Made by a program: the position numbers and the translations under genes | Shown: positions 32,591 to 37,269 of the stretch, piece after piece | Layout of the letters: each line of letters begins with the position of its first letter | How positions within the stretch are numbered: the stretch's first letter is position 1 | NCBI GenBank assembly: GCA_945883695.1 | Contig: CAMCYK010000034.1 | Span: 1-37,269 of the forward strand | Length of the DNA: 37,269 nt | DNA from: Akkermansia muciniphila | GTDB lineage: Bacteria; Verrucomicrobiota; Verrucomicrobiia; Verrucomicrobiales; Akkermansiaceae | Reading direction: 5' to 3' | Notes under the pieces: model-generated | Told to the model about the DNA's origin: nothing | Database searches by the model: none | Seen by the model: only the letters and a program-made list of their open reading frames with translations

Positions 32591-32625
32591 GGCGTCGGGC
32601 TAGTTGGCCCGACGCCTTCTTTTTT
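32591..32625 (+). terminator. Strong intrinsic terminator between clpP and clpX
   Basis: A perfect 10-bp GC-rich stem (GGCGTCGGGC with GCCCGACGCC) and 6-nt loop are followed by TTCTTTTTT. It ends 16 bp before the clpX ATG. It would end or attenuate tig-clpP transcription. Confidence 0.88.
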
Positions 32626-32641
32626 AACCCCCCGCATTCCC

Positions 32642-33919
<1,278 letters not shown>

Positions 33920-33997
33920 GGGGCGGGCACCCTCTGGGGTTCCCGTCCACGTCTCAACGGGGCGACCTTGAAGGGCCCGGCGTAGCCGTCGGAAGTA

Positions 33998-34018
33998 GCG
34001 CAACTTTGCAAGTTGCGT
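33998..34018. repeat. REP-like hairpin behind clpX
   Basis: CGCAACTT and AAGTTGCG form an 8-bp stem with a TGC loop, flanked by a G/T wobble. It lies in 200 bp without genes between clpX and the disrupted gene. Its build (GC-flanked short core, tiny loop, no T-run) resembles the element at 1459-1484, with a different core. I associate GTAGCGCAACTT-type hairpins with verrucomicrobial genomes. Confidence 0.45.
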
Positions 34019-34121
34019 GCTTGGGGCGGCCCATCGCACCCCGATGATCCGAAGCCTCCCGAGAACCTCCGGCCCGCGCGGCAGCGGCCTCCACGACTTC
34101 TCCTTCGCGGTCACTGACAGC

Positions 34122-34899
34122 CTACCGATCCTCTTCCTCATCGTCCCGCTTCGTGCTCTTCATCAGATACTGATCCAGCGCCTCGAGCAGCTCCCTCTGA
34201 ACGGCCTCCGGAACGCCGAACACCGGCAGCGCCTGACGGAAATCCGGGCGCCATTGCTCGTCGGTCAGGTTCCAATCCAACCAGGGTGCCCGCCGGGTAT
34301 GGGAGTTTCCCGGATCTTCCGGAGAAAGCGGCTGCCTGGAACTCACCAGCTGCTCCCAATCCGGTGACTCTTGCATCTTCCACTCGTCCTCCACCAGAGC
34401 CGCCGCCAAGCGGGGGCGCCGGTATAAGAGACTCGTGACGGGCCGGTCGCCCAGAACCTCCTTGGAACCGGCATCCGCATTCTCACAACGGTTCGCCGGA
34501 AATCTCGTCCGGCACCGCCGAAGGCTTCTCCGGCATCCCGTCCAAACCGTCCGATCTTTCCCCGATAATGCTCCACAAGGCACAGCGGACCCATGTCCAC
34601 GGTTCCTCCACCCCGACATCCTGCCGCTGGTCGAGCAAGCCCCGGACCTCAAGGTCGGACAGCCCCCGCGCCAACTCTTCCAATTCCTCGAACTTGCCGG
34701 GCAAAGGCCGCCGGCCGGCCAGGATATCGTGGATCTTTTCAAGCGAATCCGCCCGCGACTCCGGGGCTTGGGTCTTGCCTTCAAGCCTTTGCCCCGCATC
34801 CCCCGGCGACCTGGCGGACTCGAAGCCGCCCTTCGAAGCGTTCCAAAGCACCGAGCCTCCAACCAGGATCCCGATCAAAGATATGAACCCCCTCTTCAT
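34122..34899 (-). pseudogene. Exported/membrane-anchored protein gene, apparently frameshifted
   Basis: An ATG at 34899 opens a hydrophobic N-terminus (MKRGFISLIGILVGGSVL). About 115 credible residues follow (EKIHDILAGRRPLPGKFEELEELARGL, then WTWVRCALWSIIGER) to a TGA at 34483. Another minus-strand frame, shifted by one base, then carries equally credible sequence down to the TAG at 34122. It includes ALVEDEWKMQESPDWEQL and DWNLTDEQWRPDFRQ, and an acidic end. That second part has no plausible start codon of its own before its folded region. One frameshifted gene of about 255 residues is the best reading; the break lies around 34470-34560. Two overlapping small genes, or a sequence error, are alternatives. 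No family was recognised. Confidence 0.5.
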
Positions 34900-34956
34900 C
34901 CGTTGGCAGAATGAATGGTGGCGCAATACCCCGCCAGCCGAAACTCGGCCGCAAGA

Positions 34957-34984
34957 TTGCCACAACCGGAAATCCTGATACCTT
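34957..34984 (+). promoter_or_regulatory. Probable leaderless promoter of the Uma2-family gene
   Basis: TTGCCA (34957-34962) and TACCTT (34979-34984) have a 16-bp spacer. The ATG starts 6 nt after the -10 box, so transcription would begin at or next to the start codon. Confidence 0.55.
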
Positions 34985-34990
34985 CAACCC

Positions 34991-35533
34991 ATGAGCACGG
35001 TTCTCGAAGCCCCCGAACTCGCTGCGGTGGAGCACGACCGCACCGCCTTCAACCTGGCCGTGTGGGACAAGATCGTCGCGAATCCGGAGTTCGCGGCCAT
35101 GCCTTATCGCTTCGAAACCGACGAGCACGGCCAAATCATCATGTCCCCTCCTCCCGCCCCAAGCCACGGAAACAAGCAGTCAAAGATTTCCAGCCTGCTT
35201 TGGCGGTTCTTTCCAGGCGGAGAAGTCATCTCCGAGTGCCCCATCTCGACCCGCAAAGGCGTCAAAGCCGCCGACGTCGCCTGGTGCTCCCCGGAAATCT
35301 GGCGCGAATCCGAAGGCAAATCCTGCCTCCTCCACGCCCCGGAAATCTGCGTCGAGATTCTTTCCCCCTCGAACACCCGCGGCGAGATCGAAGAGAAGAA
35401 GCAACTCTACTTCGATGCCGGTGCGAAGGAATTCTGGCTCTGCGGCGAAGACGGATCGATGACCTTTTCCACGCGGGACGCCCTGCTCCCCGCATCCCTC
35501 CTCTGCCCGGAATTCCCGCCACGGATCGATTGA
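34991..35533 (+). CDS. Uma2-family (DUF820) restriction-endonuclease-fold protein
   Basis: A 180-aa protein of the Uma2/DUF820 family, which has a PD-(D/E)xK nuclease fold. The family core is clear: DEHGQIIMSPPP (44-55), KAADVAWCS with D95, APEICVEILSPSNTRGEIEEKKQLYFDAGAKEFWL with E122 and the Lys pair 136-137. These are the predicted metal-binding and catalytic residues. Members are abundant in cyanobacteria and also found in Verrucomicrobia and Planctomycetes, often in many copies. Their biological role is unclear; mobility or DNA-related roles have been proposed. The ATG lies 6 nt behind a TACCTT box, with no ribosome site, suggesting a leaderless mRNA. Confidence 0.85.
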   Translation: MSTVLEAPELAAVEHDRTAFNLAVWDKIVANPEFAAMPYRFETDEHGQIIMSPPPAPSHGNKQSKISSLLWRFFPGGEVISECPISTRKGVKAADVAWCSPEIWRESEGKSCLLHAPEICVEILSPSNTRGEIEEKKQLYFDAGAKEFWLCGEDGSMTFSTRDALLPASLLCPEFPPRID

Positions 35534-35559
35534 TCCGCCCGCAAAACCTGCAATAATCC

Positions 35560-35588
35560 TTGAAAATTGAATACGTGATGTTTATATT
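35560..35588 (+). promoter_or_regulatory. Strong sigma70-type promoter, leaderless, of the AAA gene
   Basis: TTGAAA (35560-35565), an exact 17-bp spacer and TATATT (35583-35588) lie in a short AT-rich island within high-GC DNA. The ATG of the ATPase gene begins 6 nt after the -10 box, so the mRNA probably starts at the A of ATG. Confidence 0.75.
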
Positions 35589-35594
35589 TCTAGG

Positions 35595-36743
35595 ATGATT
35601 CAACGCTCTACCCTCCTCGATCAGGTCCGAACCGCCTTGAAGCGGAGCCGGGTGGTGACCCTGCTCGGCCCGCGCCAGTCCGGAAAAACGACGCTGGCAC
35701 GGCTATTGGCCGCGGAGCAGGACGGAACCCTCTTCGACCTTGAGAACCCGACCGATCTGGCCCGGCTCTCCGCGCCCCAACTGGCTCTTGAAAGCCTCCG
35801 CGGCCTGGTGGTGCTCGACGAAATCCAGCTTCGCCCCGATCTGCTGCCTCTGCTCCGGGTCCTCGCGGACCGTGTTCCGCTTCCGGCGAAATTTCTCATT
35901 CTCGGCAGCGCCAGCCCGGACCTGGTCCGCGGCTCGTCGGAAAGCCTCGCGGGACGGGTGGAGTTTGTCGATGTGGGCGGCTTCGACCTCGGCGAAACCG
36001 GAGCCGGAAATCAGGAAAGCCTCTGGGTCCGCGGCGGCTTCCCGCTCTCCTGGCTGGCCGCGAACGACACCGACAGCCTCGTCTGGCGGCAGGGATTCAT
36101 CCGCACCTTCCTCGAACGCGACATCGGGGCCTTCGGCATCGGCACGCCACCGGAGGCCTTGCGCCGACTCTGGCAGATGCTGGCACACTATCACGGCGGG
36201 GTCTGGAACGCGTCGGAGTTCGGGCGAGCCCTGGGCATTTCCTCGCCCAGCGCGAAGCGCCACCTCGACATCCTCGCCGGCACCTTCATGGCACGCTTGC
36301 TCCCGCCGTGGTTCGAGAATCTCGGCAAACGCCTCGTCCGGCAGCCCAAGGTCTATGTCCGCGACTCCGGAATCCTCCACGCCCTGCTCGGCCTCGCGAC
36401 CCTGGACGAACTGCGCGGGCACCCCAAATGCGGCGCTTCCTGGGAAGGCTTCTGCATCGAACAAATCCTCGCGGTCACCGGTGCCCGCGACGCCTATTTC
36501 TGGGGAACCCACGCCGGTGCCGAACTCGACCTGCTGGTGGTCCGCGGCTCGAAACGCATCGGTTTCGAATTCAAATACGGCGACGCCCCCCGGACTTCCA
36601 GATCGATGCACGTCGCGCTGGAAGACCTCCGGCTCGACGAACTCCATGTGGTGTATCCCGGCAATGCCTCATATCCGCTCGGGAACCGGCTTTTCGCGTC
36701 GTCCTTGCCGGATGCCATCGCGCAGGCCGGTCGCTTCACCTGA
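35595..36743 (+). CDS. AAA-family ATPase with DUF4143 C-terminal domain
   Basis: A 382-aa protein of the large ATP-binding AAA_14/DUF4143 family. Walker A is GPRQSGKT (25-32) and Walker B is LVVLDEIQ (71-78). A GSASPDL sensor-like motif and FIRTFLERDIGAFGI lead into a winged-helix region (WNASEFGRALGISSPSAKRHLDIL). The C-terminal nuclease-like part has FWGTHAGAELDLLVVRGSKRIGFEFKYGD, with the D-ExK arrangement of restriction-like folds. The family is widespread in bacteria and archaea, often horizontally moved, without an established function. It has its own strong, apparently leaderless promoter. It lies 61 bp behind the Uma2 gene, but separate promoters argue against an operon. Confidence 0.88.
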   Translation: MIQRSTLLDQVRTALKRSRVVTLLGPRQSGKTTLARLLAAEQDGTLFDLENPTDLARLSAPQLALESLRGLVVLDEIQLRPDLLPLLRVLADRVPLPAKFLILGSASPDLVRGSSESLAGRVEFVDVGGFDLGETGAGNQESLWVRGGFPLSWLAANDTDSLVWRQGFIRTFLERDIGAFGIGTPPEALRRLWQMLAHYHGGVWNASEFGRALGISSPSAKRHLDILAGTFMARLLPPWFENLGKRLVRQPKVYVRDSGILHALLGLATLDELRGHPKCGASWEGFCIEQILAVTGARDAYFWGTHAGAELDLLVVRGSKRIGFEFKYGDAPRTSRSMHVALEDLRLDELHVVYPGNASYPLGNRLFASSLPDAIAQAGRFT

Positions 36744-36779
36744 AGCAAGTTCCCGATTCCAAAGCTCCGCTCCCCCCGC

Positions 36780-36785
36780 TAGCCT
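36780..36785 (+). promoter_or_regulatory. TAGCCT -10-like box 6 nt before the S41 protease ATG
   Basis: The box has the TANNNT form and the same 6-nt distance to ATG as in the two preceding genes. The candidate -35 (TTCCAA) is weak, so this is less sure. Confidence 0.35.
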
Positions 36786-36791
36786 CGCGCC

Positions 36792-37269
36792 ATGCGCGCC
36801 TTCCTGCTGGCCCTGATCCCCGCCCTCGCCATCGCCGAACCGGCCACCCCGCCCGATCCCGACGAGGCCGCCTACCCGGCGATCGAGCGTTTCGTGAAGG
36901 TCCTCGAGCAGGTCCGCCAGCGCCACCCCGACGCCGACCAGGTCGCCTACGACCGCCTGGTCAACCATGCGCTCGAAGGCATGCTTGCCAGCCTCGATCC
37001 CTTCTCCAGCTTCATCCACCCCGAGATGGCCCGCGCGCTGGAGGCGGACCCGCAGCTCGATCCCTCCCTGCCCTCGCTCGGCCTGATCATCGGCGTCCGC
37101 GACGACGGCCCTTATCTCTCCAACATCGCGCCCGCCTCCCCCGCCTCGCGGGCCGGCTTGCTGCCCGGCTCGGCGATTCTGAAGATCGACGGCAATCCCC
37201 CGCCGCCGCTGGCGGTGCTACTTTCCTCGCTGCGCAAAGCCCCCGGCCAGAAGACGAAGCTCACCGTGA
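36792..37269 (+). CDS. S41 C-terminal processing protease (partial, runs off the window)
   Basis: The first 159 residues of a carboxyl-terminal processing peptidase of the CtpA/Prc type, a periplasmic serine protease. A short signal peptide (MRAFLLALIPALAIA) opens it. The helical region with ALEGMLASLDPFSSFI is the conserved N-terminal element of the family. A PDZ domain follows, with LGLIIGVRDDGPYLSNIAPASPASRAGLLPGSAILKIDG. The Ser/Lys catalytic domain lies beyond the window edge, so activity cannot be judged. It lies 48 bp behind the AAA gene on the same strand. Confidence 0.88.
   Translation, partial: MRAFLLALIPALAIAEPATPPDPDEAAYPAIERFVKVLEQVRQRHPDADQVAYDRLVNHALEGMLASLDPFSSFIHPEMARALEADPQLDPSLPSLGLIIGVRDDGPYLSNIAPASPASRAGLLPGSAILKIDGNPPPPLAVLLSSLRKAPGQKTKLTV

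Noticed and set aside
34991-36743. Uma2 gene and AAA/DUF4143 gene as a two-gene defence or toxin-antitoxin module
   Set aside because: Each has its own promoter-like sequence, the families are not known to pair, and no toxin or antitoxin motif is present.

Overview
The window is a high-GC bacterial chromosome segment that most resembles the phylum Verrucomicrobiota (Luteolibacter/Haloferula/Verrucomicrobium type). This placement is an inference. It rests on the secreted-protein families (thrombospondin-type-3 proteins, DUF1501, long repetitive exported proteins), REP-like hairpins next to genes, and an apparently mixed use of Shine-Dalgarno and leaderless starts. No rRNA, tRNA, IS element or CRISPR array was seen.

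Left end (1-1.6 kb): a complete XerD-type recombinase is followed by a decayed DUF1501 gene remnant and a REP-like hairpin. 1.6-15.2 kb: a minus-strand operon encodes five exported or membrane proteins, read right to left. They are a 306-aa thrombospondin-3 protein, a 570-aa exported protein, a 746-aa fibre-like protein ending in a phage-type S74 self-cleaving chaperone, a 2764-aa giant protein, and a 135-aa membrane-anchored protein cut short by an in-frame TAA. The last ~600 residues of the giant protein follow the layout of the pore and C-terminal domains of Tc-toxin A subunits: helix, hydrophobic hairpin, helix, an FDL...AYDYET motif, GAWDG, and a final SDIQLFLR. No TcB or TcC gene lies nearby. 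This operon is the most interesting system in the window.

15.2-17.4 kb: a LytS-type histidine kinase and a LytTR response regulator are transcribed divergently from the operon. The shared intergenic region carries a TTCGTCCCA direct repeat spaced 21 bp, the geometry of LytTR operators. The two-component system therefore probably controls the surface operon. 17.4-21.7 kb: an exported kelch/Ig protein, then an SDR - flavin reductase - photolyase/cryptochrome operon. The photolyase lacks the Fe-S cysteines and the SDR lacks its catalytic Tyr. 21.7-25.2 kb: a Cys-rich repeat protein, a zinc-ribbon protein, rpsT, an L,D-transpeptidase lipoprotein and a CslA-like membrane glycosyltransferase.

25.4-27.9 kb: a coupled plus-strand operon of an exported protein of unknown function, a GLYR-type beta-hydroxyacid dehydrogenase and ygfZ. 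28-30.4 kb: bamA on the minus strand. 30.5-33.9 kb: tig-clpP-clpX, with a strong intrinsic terminator between clpP and clpX. Right end: a frame-disrupted exported-protein gene, a Uma2-family nuclease-fold gene, an AAA/DUF4143 ATPase and the start of an S41 processing protease. The last three have a TANNNT box exactly 6 nt before ATG, which suggests leaderless mRNAs.
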